From an uncultured Eubacteriales bacterium (GTDB taxonomy: Bacteria > Bacillota > Clostridia > Oscillospirales > Oscillospiraceae): a DNA stretch of 64,000 nucleotides. The notes under the pieces are model-generated. The model was not told the DNA's origin and made no database searches. It worked only from the letters and a program-made list of their open reading frames with translations. Positions 33,270-39,957 of this stretch are shown in pieces. A program made the position numbers and the translations under genes. Where the stretch lies: positions 1 to 64,000 of the forward strand of contig UQZJ01000009.1 in the NCBI GenBank assembly GCA_900545495.1, given 5' to 3'. Position 1 is the stretch's first letter. Each line of letters begins with the position of its first letter.

Positions 33270-33989
33270 TTACTTAGTACGGGCGGAAGCCTTCTGCGGG
33301 TTACGACCGGAAGCCTTCTGCGGGTTGTTGCTGATACCGGTGTCGGCATGCTTGATGCGGTGGGTCTTGACGGTGCTCTTGATGAGAACCAGACCGCCCT
33401 TGGGGCCGGGAATGGCGCCGCGCACAGCGATGAGATTCAGCTCGGGATCGACCTTGACGATGTCCAGGTTCTGGATGGTGACCTGGTCGCAGCCCATCTG
33501 GCCAGCGCCGATCTTGCCCTTGAAAATACGGCTGGGATCGGTGGTGGAGCCCATGGAACCGGCGTGACGATGGACGGGGCCGCCGCCGTGGCTCATGGGA
33601 GTACGGCCGGCGTTCCAGCGCTTCACAACGCCCTGATAGCCGTGGCCCTTGCTGGTGCCGGTGACGTCCACGAAGTCGCCCTCTTTGAAGGTGTCAGCCT
33701 TCACGATGTCGCCGATGTTCAGCTCAGCCGCGTTGTCCAGGTCAAACTCGCGCAGGTACTTCTTGGGGGCGACGCCGGCCTTGTTCAGGTGGCCCATCTC
33801 GGGCTTGGTCAGCTTGCGCTCGGGGATATCCTCGTAGCCCAGCTGCACAGCGGCGTAGCCTTCCTTCTCGGCAGTCTTCTTCTGGACGACGGTGCAGGGG
33901 CCCGCCTCGATCACGGTGACGGGGATCACCTTGCCGTTCTCGTCGAAGATCTGAGACATACCGACTTTCTTGCCAATGATTGCCTTCAT
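33270..33989 (-). CDS. rplC: 50S ribosomal protein L3
   Basis: L3 is an early assembly protein near the peptidyl-transferase centre. The 239-residue sequence starts MKAIIGKKVGMSQIFDENG and has the family run GVVKRWNAGRTPMSHGGGPVHR. The C-terminus has an exact tandem repeat of eight residues (NPQKASGR, NPQKASAR), coded by a 24-bp DNA repeat at 33284-33326, which extends the usual end. An unusual 165-base spacer separates it from rpsJ. Confidence 0.97.
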   Translation of the reverse strand: MKAIIGKKVGMSQIFDENGKVIPVTVIEAGPCTVVQKKTAEKEGYAAVQLGYEDIPERKLTKPEMGHLNKAGVAPKKYLREFDLDNAAELNIGDIVKADTFKEGDFVDVTGTSKGHGYQGVVKRWNAGRTPMSHGGGPVHRHAGSMGSTTDPSRIFKGKIGAGQMGCDQVTIQNLDIVKVDPELNLIAVRGAIPGPKGGLVLIKSTVKTHRIKHADTGISNNPQKASGRNPQKASARTK

Positions 33990-34047
33990 GTATGATCCTC
34001 CTTAAAGGTTATTGGTCGACATAGTTCAATCCGCATTGGGGCAGATC

Positions 34048-34111
34048 GCTTGCTCTGCCGACGTAACCCCCGCCCGCCTCACGCAAGTCGGCGAGCGGTC
34101 GGGTAGCAAGC
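34048..34111 (-). promoter_or_regulatory. Two-step hairpin in the rpsJ-rplC spacer
   Basis: GCTTGCT (34048-34054) pairs with AGCAAGC (34105-34111), and inside it GCCGAC (34057-34062) pairs with GTCGGC (34087-34092). The spacer has no promoter that I can see and no gene. The structure could set the rplC:rpsJ ratio or be an RNase site. Confidence 0.45.
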
Positions 34112-34154
34112 AAATTTGTTTGCAGGGTTTTGCAGGGGTAATATATAAGGTGGG

Positions 34155-34463
34155 TTACAGCTTGATCTCGATCTCCACACCAGCGGGCAGATCCAGAGCC
34201 ATCAGCGCCTCCACGGTCTTGGGGGTGGAGTTGGTGATGTCGATCAGTCTCTTGTGGGTGCGGCGCTCGAACTGCTCACGGCTGTCCTTATACTTGTGGG
34301 TAGCGCGCAGGATGGTGACGACTTCTTTCTTGGTGGGCAGAGGGATGGGGCCGGACACGCTGGCGCCGGTGCGCTTGGCGGTCTCCACGATCTTCTCTGC
34401 GGACTGGTCGATGACCTGATGGTCATAGGCCTTCAGACGAATGCGAATCATTTCTTTTGCCAT
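34155..34463 (-). CDS. rpsJ: 30S ribosomal protein S10
   Basis: S10 is in the 30S head and also partners NusB in antitermination. The 102-residue protein begins MAKEMIRIRLKAYDHQVIDQ and contains SGPIPLPTKKEV and the REQFERRTHKRLID run. The ATG at 34463 has GGAGGAAG about nine bases upstream. It is the first gene of the 16-kb operon. tuf and fusA are not directly upstream; cysS is. Confidence 0.98.
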   Translation of the reverse strand: MAKEMIRIRLKAYDHQVIDQSAEKIVETAKRTGASVSGPIPLPTKKEVVTILRATHKYKDSREQFERRTHKRLIDITNSTPKTVEALMALDLPAGVEIEIKL

Positions 34464-34747
34464 TTTGGTTTCTTCCTCCATGTTTTCGTACGGTTTTTTC
34501 TGCGTGACCTACTGCCGTACGGCGGGAAATTTCTTATTCACCGTTCCGTGCGTATCATTCCGGCTCATAAGAAACACCGGCTTCTGGCCGGTGTCCTTCT
34601 GGCGCGGCGATCTACGCCGACGAACAGAAATCTCTCAGCCGCCCGATTATCGGACATACTCCCCGGAAGTTACCTCCTTGCGGAGCAATCTCCCGGTTCA
34701 TCGCATTGCAAACGCTCCCGGGTGTGTTGTCCCCGTTACGCGCGTAC
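34464..34747 (-). promoter_or_regulatory. Long structured leader of the S10 operon
   Basis: The predicted RNA start near 34747 leaves about 284 bases before rpsJ. Three structures stand out. At 34661-34696 a hairpin with outer CCGG pairs and an inner CTCC-GCAA-GGAG stem-loop hides an AAGGAGGT sequence. At 34574-34594 a perfect 8-bp ACACCGGC stem is followed by TTCTT. Near the rpsJ ribosome site GTACGG and CCGTAC can pair. A 29-codon reading frame (34612-34701, MNREIAPQGG...) lies within. No known leader family was recognised. From 34783 to 34897 there is AT-rich DNA and no gene. Confidence 0.5.
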
Positions 34748-34753
34748 CTGCAT

Positions 34754-34782
34754 ATGATATAGGAAAATCGGTTGGATGTCAA
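34754..34782 (-). promoter_or_regulatory. Promoter of the S10-spc-alpha operon with AT-rich UP-like DNA
   Basis: TTGACA (34777-34782), 17 bases and TATCAT (34754-34759) lie on the minus strand. The 40 bases upstream (34783-34825) are almost only A and T with A-tracts, as in UP elements of highly expressed genes. Confidence 0.88.
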
Positions 34783-34897
34783 GAGAATTTTTCTATTTTG
34801 TTTACAAATTTTTCTGGATTTTTTCGGTAGTTTTGACGGGCATAGATGTTGTGGCAAAGCAGGTGCTTCCCTCCCCTATTTGGTGCCCTCCCGTCGG

Positions 34898-34926
34898 AAA
34901 AGAGCCGCCTTTCGGCGGCTCTTTTT
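34898..34926 (-). terminator. Terminator of cysS
   Basis: AAAAGAGCCGCC and GGCGGCTCTTTTT form a 12-bp stem around TTTC. It lies 54 bases after the cysS stop codon. Confidence 0.88.
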
Positions 34927-34979
34927 GCATATACGCTTCCGGTATGCTCATTCTTGATGGGCGCTTGGCGTATCGGCGG

Positions 34980-36425
34980 TCAGATCCGCTTCCACTTGGC
35001 GCCGTGGGGAATGTCGGTGACCTCGATGCCCTTGGCCTTCAGCTCGTCGCGGATACGGTCGGCCTCGGCGAAGTTCTTGGCTTTCTTGGCGTCGGCGCGG
35101 GCGCGGATCAACGCCTCCACCTCACCGTCCGTCTCACCGGACTCGCTGATGACGGTGAATTCGCCGGCGACGGGAGCGGCGGTCTGCTTGGCGCGGAGGG
35201 CGGCGGCCTTCTCCAGCAGCTTCAGTCCCAGAACCGTGTCGAAGCTGTCCAGCAGGGCCAGCTTAGTCTTGTCGTTGGTCTTGGCCTTCAGCACATCGTA
35301 CAGCACAGTAACGGCCATGGAGGTGTTCAGGTCGTTGTCCATGGCGGCGGTGAACTTGGCCTTGTACTCGTCAAAGACCGCCTGCTCCACCTCGCCCTCG
35401 TCCTTCAGGGCGGCAATGCGGGCCAGCAGCTTGTTGTAGGCCACAGTGGCGTTGTCCAGATTCTCCCATGTGAACACCAGGCTCTTGCGGTAGTGGCTCT
35501 GGAGGCAGAAGAAACGGTAGGCCAGTGGGTCGTAGCCCTTCTCCTCCAGCAGGGAAACGGTGAGGAACTCACCCTTGGACTTGGACATCTTGCCGTGGTC
35601 GGTGTTCAGGTGGGCCACATGGCACCAGTGGGGACACCAGGGGTGACCGAGGTAGCTCTCAGACTGAGCGATCTCGTTGGTGTGGTGAGGGAAGGCGTTG
35701 TCCACGCCGCCGCAGTGCAGGTCGAGGTACTCGCCGTTGTACTTCATGGAGATGCCGGAACACTCAATATGCCAGCCGGGATAGCCCACGCCCCACGGGG
35801 AGTCCCATTTCAGCGCCTGATCCTCGAACTTGGACTTGGTGAACCACAGCACAAAGTCGTTGCGGTTGCGCTTGTTGGTGTCCTCCTCCACGCCCTCGCG
35901 GACGCCCACCGCCAGATCCTCCTCGTTGTGGTCGTTGAAGATGTAGTACCGCTCCAGCTTGGAGGTGTCAAAGTACACGTTGCCGCCGGCCACATAGGCA
36001 TAGCCCTTCTCCAGCAGGCGGGAGATGATCTTGATATAGTCGTCGATGAGGCCGGTGGCGGGCTGCACCACATCGGGGCGCTTGATGTTCAGCTTCTGAC
36101 AGTCGGAGAAGAACGCATCGGTGTAGTACTGGGCGATCTCCATAACGGTCTTATGCTCGCGCCGAGCGCCCTTGAGCATCTTATCCTCGCCCTCGTCGGC
36201 GTCGGAGGTCAGGTGTCCCACGTCGGTGATGTTCATGACGCGGTTCACATCGTACCCGGCGTAGCGCAGGTACTTCTCCAGCACGTCCTCCATGATGTAG
36301 GAGCGCAGGTTGCCGATGTGGGCAAAGTGGTACACCGTGGGGCCGCAGGTGTACATCTCTACATGGCCGGGGGTGTGGGTCTTGAACTCCTCTTTTTTGT
36401 GAGTGGCGGAATTATACAGATACAT
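34980..36425 (-). CDS. cysS: Cysteinyl-tRNA synthetase
   Basis: This class I synthetase charges tRNA-Cys. The 481-residue product has CGPTVYHFAHIGN (zinc Cys and the HIGH-type motif) near residue 27, further zinc ligands in the middle (HIECSGI, HHTNEIAQSE), and KMSKS as KMSKSKGEF. The ATG at 36425 has AGGAGG seven bases upstream; the longer frame runs into the T-box terminator and was rejected. Expression should depend on uncharged tRNA-Cys through the T-box upstream. Confidence 0.98.
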   Translation of the reverse strand: MYLYNSATHKKEEFKTHTPGHVEMYTCGPTVYHFAHIGNLRSYIMEDVLEKYLRYAGYDVNRVMNITDVGHLTSDADEGEDKMLKGARREHKTVMEIAQYYTDAFFSDCQKLNIKRPDVVQPATGLIDDYIKIISRLLEKGYAYVAGGNVYFDTSKLERYYIFNDHNEEDLAVGVREGVEEDTNKRNRNDFVLWFTKSKFEDQALKWDSPWGVGYPGWHIECSGISMKYNGEYLDLHCGGVDNAFPHHTNEIAQSESYLGHPWCPHWCHVAHLNTDHGKMSKSKGEFLTVSLLEEKGYDPLAYRFFCLQSHYRKSLVFTWENLDNATVAYNKLLARIAALKDEGEVEQAVFDEYKAKFTAAMDNDLNTSMAVTVLYDVLKAKTNDKTKLALLDSFDTVLGLKLLEKAAALRAKQTAAPVAGEFTVISESGETDGEVEALIRARADAKKAKNFAEADRIRDELKAKGIEVTDIPHGAKWKRI

Positions 36426-36704
36426 GATGAGCCTCCTATGATCTACAATAATATAATGTGTGTAAAAAAAAACGCCTCCCATGCCCGCAGGCATGAGAGG
36501 CGAAAGGATACTTCGCGGTTCCACTCTCGTTTATCACTCAGGTGCGGCCCATGACGCAGGCCATGCGGAGGGCGTCCACAGCCCTCGCGCTCCCGGACGC
36601 ACTTTCTGTCCGCAGCGGGTGAGCGGGCTTGCAGCCGATGGCCCCCTCTCTCTTGCCCCGTGGGATGGACATACTCTTTCCGATCAACGCGCTATGCATT
36701 TATG
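36426..36704 (-). promoter_or_regulatory. T-box leader, cysteine type
   Basis: The leader has the hallmarks of a T-box: GGAAAGAGTA near its 5' end (about 36670-36680), a Stem I whose lower helix TGTCC/GGACA brings TGC (36612-36614, a Cys codon) into the specifier position, the T-box sequence AGTGGAACCGCG with the TGGAA bulge (36519-36523), and the terminator that follows. Uncharged tRNA-Cys should stabilise the antiterminator. Reading TGC as specifier rests on my manual folding. Confidence 0.9.
36464..36502 (-). terminator. Regulated terminator of the cysS T-box
   Basis: CGCCTCTCATGCC pairs with GGCATGGGAGGCG (one G:T-type step) and is followed by nine T on the minus strand. Its 5' arm competes with the antiterminator. 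Confidence 0.92.
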
Positions 36705-36710
36705 GTACTT

Positions 36711-36739
36711 ATTTTAGCAGGGTTTGCGGTTGGTGTCAA
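36711..36739 (-). promoter_or_regulatory. Promoter of cysS
   Basis: TTGACA (36734-36739), 17 bases and TAAAAT (36711-36716) on the minus strand place the RNA start near 36704. Confidence 0.85.
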
Positions 36740-36760
36740 GTCTGCGGCATGGCAGTTGAT

Positions 36761-36792
36761 AAGGCTCGGCGTTCCCGGAACGCCGAGCCTTG
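36761..36792 (-). terminator. Hairpin after the small membrane protein
   Basis: A perfect 14-bp stem AAGGCTCGGCGTTC/GAACGCCGAGCCTT has a loop of about 4 bases. The T run on the minus strand is short (TTAT), so strength is uncertain. Confidence 0.6.
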
Positions 36793-36795
36793 GAG

Positions 36796-36987
36796 TTATT
36801 CATTCTTTTTTGGTATCGCGTAGATAATCAATGCGCCAAGCAGCACCACGCCCAAGCCCAGACCAAAGGAAGCCATGACACCATCCGGCGCATCGGCCTC
36901 AAGCACGTACTTAAATAACATCAGCATTACCAGACCGGCAGTTGCAAAAATCGAGCCGATCACCTGCAAAAAACGTCCCCACTCCAT
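36796..36987 (-). CDS. Small two-helix membrane protein, unknown
   Basis: I do not recognise this 63-residue protein. It has two hydrophobic segments (about residues 8-28 and 41-58) joined by a short acidic loop (EADAPDG), and a charged tail PKKNE. AAGGAGGAG lies eight bases before the ATG at 36987. It is divergent from the XRE regulator and shares a 34-bp palindrome with it, so the pair looks like one regulated module. GC content is lower here than in the neighbours. Confidence 0.7.
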   Translation of the reverse strand: MEWGRFLQVIGSIFATAGLVMLMLFKYVLEADAPDGVMASFGLGLGVVLLGALIIYAIPKKNE

Positions 36988-37040
36988 TTGTGTCTCCTCC
37001 TTTTCATTTGTTGCCGGATCGTTCCGGCAAAGTCTCTCCT

Positions 37041-37074
37041 GATTGCTTTGCACCTATATAAGTGCAAAGCAATC
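37041..37074. promoter_or_regulatory. Operator O1, 34-bp palindrome between the divergent genes
   Basis: GATTGCTTTGCAC and GTGCAAAGCAATC are exact inverted arms (37041-37053, 37062-37074). The core GCACCTATATAAGTGC shares GCACCYATATRRGTGC with the second site at 37109-37124. A TATAAT for the plus-strand gene sits at 37087-37092, so O1 covers its -35 region. Confidence 0.7.
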
Positions 37075-37108
37075 ATATCACCTGCATATAATAATGTCAA
37101 GAAAAATC

Positions 37109-37124
37109 GCACCCATATGGGTGC
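37109..37124. promoter_or_regulatory. Operator O2, 16-bp palindrome
   Basis: GCACCCATATGGGTGC is a perfect palindrome with A/T flanks. It lies 10 bases downstream of the predicted RNA start of the XRE gene. It matches the core of O1. Confidence 0.65.
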
Positions 37125-37138
37125 ATTTTTGTAAGGAG

Positions 37139-37372
37139 GTGACGGATATCAACCAAAAGGTGGAAAAACGGATTGGCCATAACATCCGCCAGCTGCGGGA
37201 AAAAGCCGGTGTGACGCAGGAATGGGTAGCCGCACAGCTGCAGCTGAATGGCTGTGACATTACCCGCAGCGCAATAGCAAAAATCGAGGTTGGACAGCGC
37301 CATTTGTATCCAGACGAGATTATCCTGCTTCGAGATATCCTGCATACCAGTTATGAGGACATTTTTGCATGA
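37139..37372 (+). CDS. XRE-family helix-turn-helix regulator
   Basis: This small DNA-binding protein of about 77 residues has an HTH_3 domain (IRQLREKAGVTQEWVAAQL, then RSAIAKIEVGQRHLYPDE). The reading frame is clear, but the start is not. The complete ribosome site AAGGAGGTGA overlaps the GTG at 37139. The next in-frame candidates are ATC at 37148, eight bases after GGAGG, and GTG at 37160. The ATG at 37094 lies before the predicted RNA start. GTG is used here for coordinates. It probably represses itself and the divergent membrane gene through O1 and O2. Confidence 0.82.
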   Translation: MTDINQKVEKRIGHNIRQLREKAGVTQEWVAAQLQLNGCDITRSAIAKIEVGQRHLYPDEIILLRDILHTSYEDIFA

Positions 37373-37403
37373 AAAAAGCGGCTCTGCGCAGAGCCGCTTT
37401 TTT
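37372..37403. terminator. Bidirectional terminator between the XRE gene and pgsA
   Basis: AAAAAAGCGGCTCTGC and GCAGAGCCGCTTTTTT are perfect arms with almost no loop, usable in both directions. Confidence 0.88.
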
Positions 37404-37413
37404 GGGACGATGC

Positions 37414-37938
37414 TTATTTGATGCTCTTGAACACATCGGCGTTCTTGGCGAAATACTCGATGCCGGAATAGACGGTGGTCACCAGGATCACACCCTGGCA
37501 CACATAGTTGAGCCACTGGGGAATACCGAACAGGATGAGGCAGATGCACACCATGGTGCTGGCGGTCTTGACCTTGCCAGACCAGCCGGCGGCAATGACA
37601 CGGCCCTTCTCTACCGCCACAAGGCGCATACCGGACACGGCGAACTCCCGCAGCAGCACGATGGCCAGCACCCACGCGGCGAAGGTTCCCTCCTCCACGA
37701 ACCAGCACAGCGCCGCCATCACAAGGCACTTGTCCGCCAGCGGGTCCATGAATTTGCCGAAATCGGAGACCTGGTTATAGTGGCGGGCAATGTAGCCGTC
37801 CAGCAGGTCGGTGAGACAGGCGACGATGTAGATGCCCAGCGCCACATAGCGGCAGCCGGGAAAGCCCCAGTACAGTACCACCAGAAAAGCGGGGATCATC
37901 AGCACCCGCAGGATCGTCAGTTTGTTCGCGGTCGTCAT
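37414..37938 (-). CDS. pgsA: CDP-diacylglycerol--glycerol-3-phosphate 3-phosphatidyltransferase
   Basis: PgsA makes phosphatidylglycerophosphate, the first step to phosphatidylglycerol and cardiolipin. The 174-residue membrane enzyme has the full CDP-alcohol phosphotransferase motif: DLLDGYIARHYNQVSDFGKF then MDPLADK, with its Asp residues intact. Several hydrophobic helices follow. It has its own promoter downstream of rimO. Confidence 0.95.
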   Translation of the reverse strand: MTTANKLTILRVLMIPAFLVVLYWGFPGCRYVALGIYIVACLTDLLDGYIARHYNQVSDFGKFMDPLADKCLVMAALCWFVEEGTFAAWVLAIVLLREFAVSGMRLVAVEKGRVIAAGWSGKVKTASTMVCICLILFGIPQWLNYVCQGVILVTTVYSGIEYFAKNADVFKSIK

Positions 37939-37973
37939 GATATGTATCAGCCTTTCGTTTTAATCTCTGCGCT

Positions 37974-38002
37974 ATTGTAACACGGACAGCGGCAAATGGA
38001 AA
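37974..38002 (-). promoter_or_regulatory. Promoter of pgsA
   Basis: TTTCCA (37997-38002), 17 bases ending in TGT and TACAAT (37974-37979) form an extended -10 promoter in the rimO-pgsA gap. Confidence 0.65.
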
Positions 38003-38009
38003 GTATTTT

Positions 38010-39326
38010 TTACTCCGCCAGCTCGCCGGTCAGTTCACCGTCCATAGCGCCGGTGATGCGCACCGGCACGAACTGCCCCGCCTCCACCTCGTGGTCGGCG
38101 GTGAAGTAGATGCGCCCGTCGATATCGGGGCTCTCCGCATAGCTGCGGCCCACGAACATCATAGCCTGGTTGTCAAACCCGTCGCACAGCACCTCCGTCA
38201 CGCCGCCCATACGGCTGTCGTTGAAGTCGTCCATGATGCGGGACTGTACGTCTACAATGAGATCGGCGCGGCGCTCCGCCTCGTCGGTGTCCACCCGCTC
38301 CATCTTGGCGGCAGGGGTACCCTCCTCCGGGGAGTAGGGGAACACGCCCGCCCGCTCGATCCGCACCTCCTGCAGGAATTCGCACAGCTCCTCGAAGGCG
38401 GCCTCGTCCTCGTAGGGCAGACCGGCGATGAGGCTGGTGCGCAGCACCAGTCCGGGGATGCGCGCCCGCAGCTTGCGGAACAGCGCCAGCAGCTCCGCCT
38501 TGTCGCCCCGGCGGTTCATGGCCTTGAGCACCTTGTCGTTGCAGTGCTGGATGGGGATGTCCAGATAGGGCAGCACCTTCTCCTCATCGGCGATGGTGTC
38601 GATCAGCTCGTCGGTGAACTCGTCGGGGTACAGGTAGTGCAGGCGGATCCAGTGGAAATCCAGCTTGCACAGCTCCCGGAGCAGTGCCGCCAGCTTCCGC
38701 TCGCCGTACAGGTCGATGCCATAGCGGGTGATATCCTGGGCGATGACGATGCACTCCTGCACGCCGGCATCCGCCAGCTTCCTGGCCTCGGCCAGCACAT
38801 CCTCCATGCGGCGGCTGCGGTAGCGCCCCCGGAGGGACGGAATAACGCAGTAGGCGCAGTGGTTATCGCAGCCCTCGGCGATGCGCAGATAGGTGTAGTG
38901 CTTGGGAGTGGTCAGCACCCGGTCGAACTCGTCGATCTTGCCGTGGATGCTGGCAAAGCGGCAGGGGTGGCCGCCGCCCATCAGCTCCTCCAGCGCCGCC
39001 ACGATCTCGCCGTAGCTGCCGGTACCCATGATGCCGTCTACCTCCGGCAGCTCCGTCAGGATCTCCTGCTGGTAGCGCTGGGTGAGGCAGCCGGTGACCA
39101 GAATCTTCCGCACCTGCCCCTCCGCCTTCAGCTGCGCCGCGGCGAGGATAGTGTCGATGGCCTCCTCCTTGGCGCTGTCGATAAAGCCGCAGGTGTTGAT
39201 GACCACCACGTCCGCCCCGGCAGGCCCCTCCAGCAGGGTATGCCCGGCGTCGCGGCACAGCGCCATCATCTGCTCGGTGTTCACCAGATTCTTGGCACAG
39301 CCAAGGGAAATAAAGGATACTTTCAC
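38010..39326 (-). CDS. rimO: Ribosomal protein S12 methylthiotransferase
   Basis: RimO is a radical-SAM enzyme that methylthiolates an Asp of S12. The 438-residue product has the UPF0004 N-terminal domain (SFISLGCAKNLVNTE), the CDNHCAYC cluster motif for the radical-SAM iron-sulfur centre, and a TRAM domain at the end. GTG at 39326 was chosen: GAGGTGA lies five bases upstream and it yields the usual MKVSFISLGC start. An ATG at 39347 inside recX has no ribosome site. It is the last gene of the recA operon. Confidence 0.94.
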   Translation of the reverse strand: MKVSFISLGCAKNLVNTEQMMALCRDAGHTLLEGPAGADVVVINTCGFIDSAKEEAIDTILAAAQLKAEGQVRKILVTGCLTQRYQQEILTELPEVDGIMGTGSYGEIVAALEELMGGGHPCRFASIHGKIDEFDRVLTTPKHYTYLRIAEGCDNHCAYCVIPSLRGRYRSRRMEDVLAEARKLADAGVQECIVIAQDITRYGIDLYGERKLAALLRELCKLDFHWIRLHYLYPDEFTDELIDTIADEEKVLPYLDIPIQHCNDKVLKAMNRRGDKAELLALFRKLRARIPGLVLRTSLIAGLPYEDEAAFEELCEFLQEVRIERAGVFPYSPEEGTPAAKMERVDTDEAERRADLIVDVQSRIMDDFNDSRMGGVTEVLCDGFDNQAMMFVGRSYAESPDIDGRIYFTADHEVEAGQFVPVRITGAMDGELTGELAE

Positions 39327-39336
39327 GTTCGTCACC

Positions 39337-39957
39337 TCATGTTTCATCGATCTCTTGCCCCAGCTCATTGAGGGCGGGGCGGATATCCTGCCAGCCAAAG
39401 CCGCGGCGTTGGAGGGCGGCAGCCAGACGGCGGCTGTCCTCCGGGGTCAGCGGGCGTCCCCGCAGCTTGGTGCGGAGGAATTTACGGATGGCCTCCTCCG
39501 GCGGCGGCAGCTGCTCCAACGCCTCGTCCCACAGCTCCTTGGGTACGCCCCGGCGGTGCAGCTCCTGCCGGACGCGGGCGGCGCCGTAGCCCATACCGCC
39601 GTAGTGCCGGGCGATAACGCCGGCATAGGCGGCGTCGTCCACCGCCCCCAGCTCCTCCAGCCAGTCCGCCGTGTCGGCAGCGTCCTCCGGCGCGGCGCCC
39701 TTCTTCGTCAGGCGGTTGGTCAGCTCCTTTTTGGAGAGCATCCGACCGGCTGCCATGTTGGCGCCCCGGCGCTTGGTGTCGCTGCGGCGAGCCGCCGTCT
39801 CCAGCGCCGTCAGCGTCTCCGGCGTCAGGTCGAGGCCCTGATATAAGCCAAATTGCAGAAGCTCCGCGCCGGTGATCCGGAGGATGTTGCCATCCTCCAG
39901 ATGCACCAGCACGCGCTCCTGCTTACGTTTGGAATTTTCCAGCCGTTCGATGCGCAT
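39337..39957 (-). CDS. recX: RecA regulator RecX
   Basis: RecX binds RecA filaments and tunes their activity. The 206-residue, mostly helical, charged protein shows the family repeats, such as MLSKKELTNRLTKKG and RVRQELHRRGVPKELWDEAL. Its ATG overlaps the last base of the recA stop (TGATG), the standard coupled arrangement. rimO starts 10 bases after its stop. Confidence 0.93.
   Translation of the reverse strand: MRIERLENSKRKQERVLVHLEDGNILRITGAELLQFGLYQGLDLTPETLTALETAARRSDTKRRGANMAAGRMLSKKELTNRLTKKGAAPEDAADTADWLEELGAVDDAAYAGVIARHYGGMGYGAARVRQELHRRGVPKELWDEALEQLPPPEEAIRKFLRTKLRGRPLTPEDSRRLAAALQRRGFGWQDIRPALNELGQEIDET

Noticed and set aside
34600..34660. CTGAGA in the S10 leader as a TPP riboswitch
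   Set aside because: The second conserved TPP half (ACCTGA and surroundings) is missing, and the context is ribosomal.
34612..34701. The 29-codon frame in the S10 leader as an annotated gene
   Set aside because: The ribosome site is weak and no homologue is known. It is kept as a hypothesis in the leader entry.
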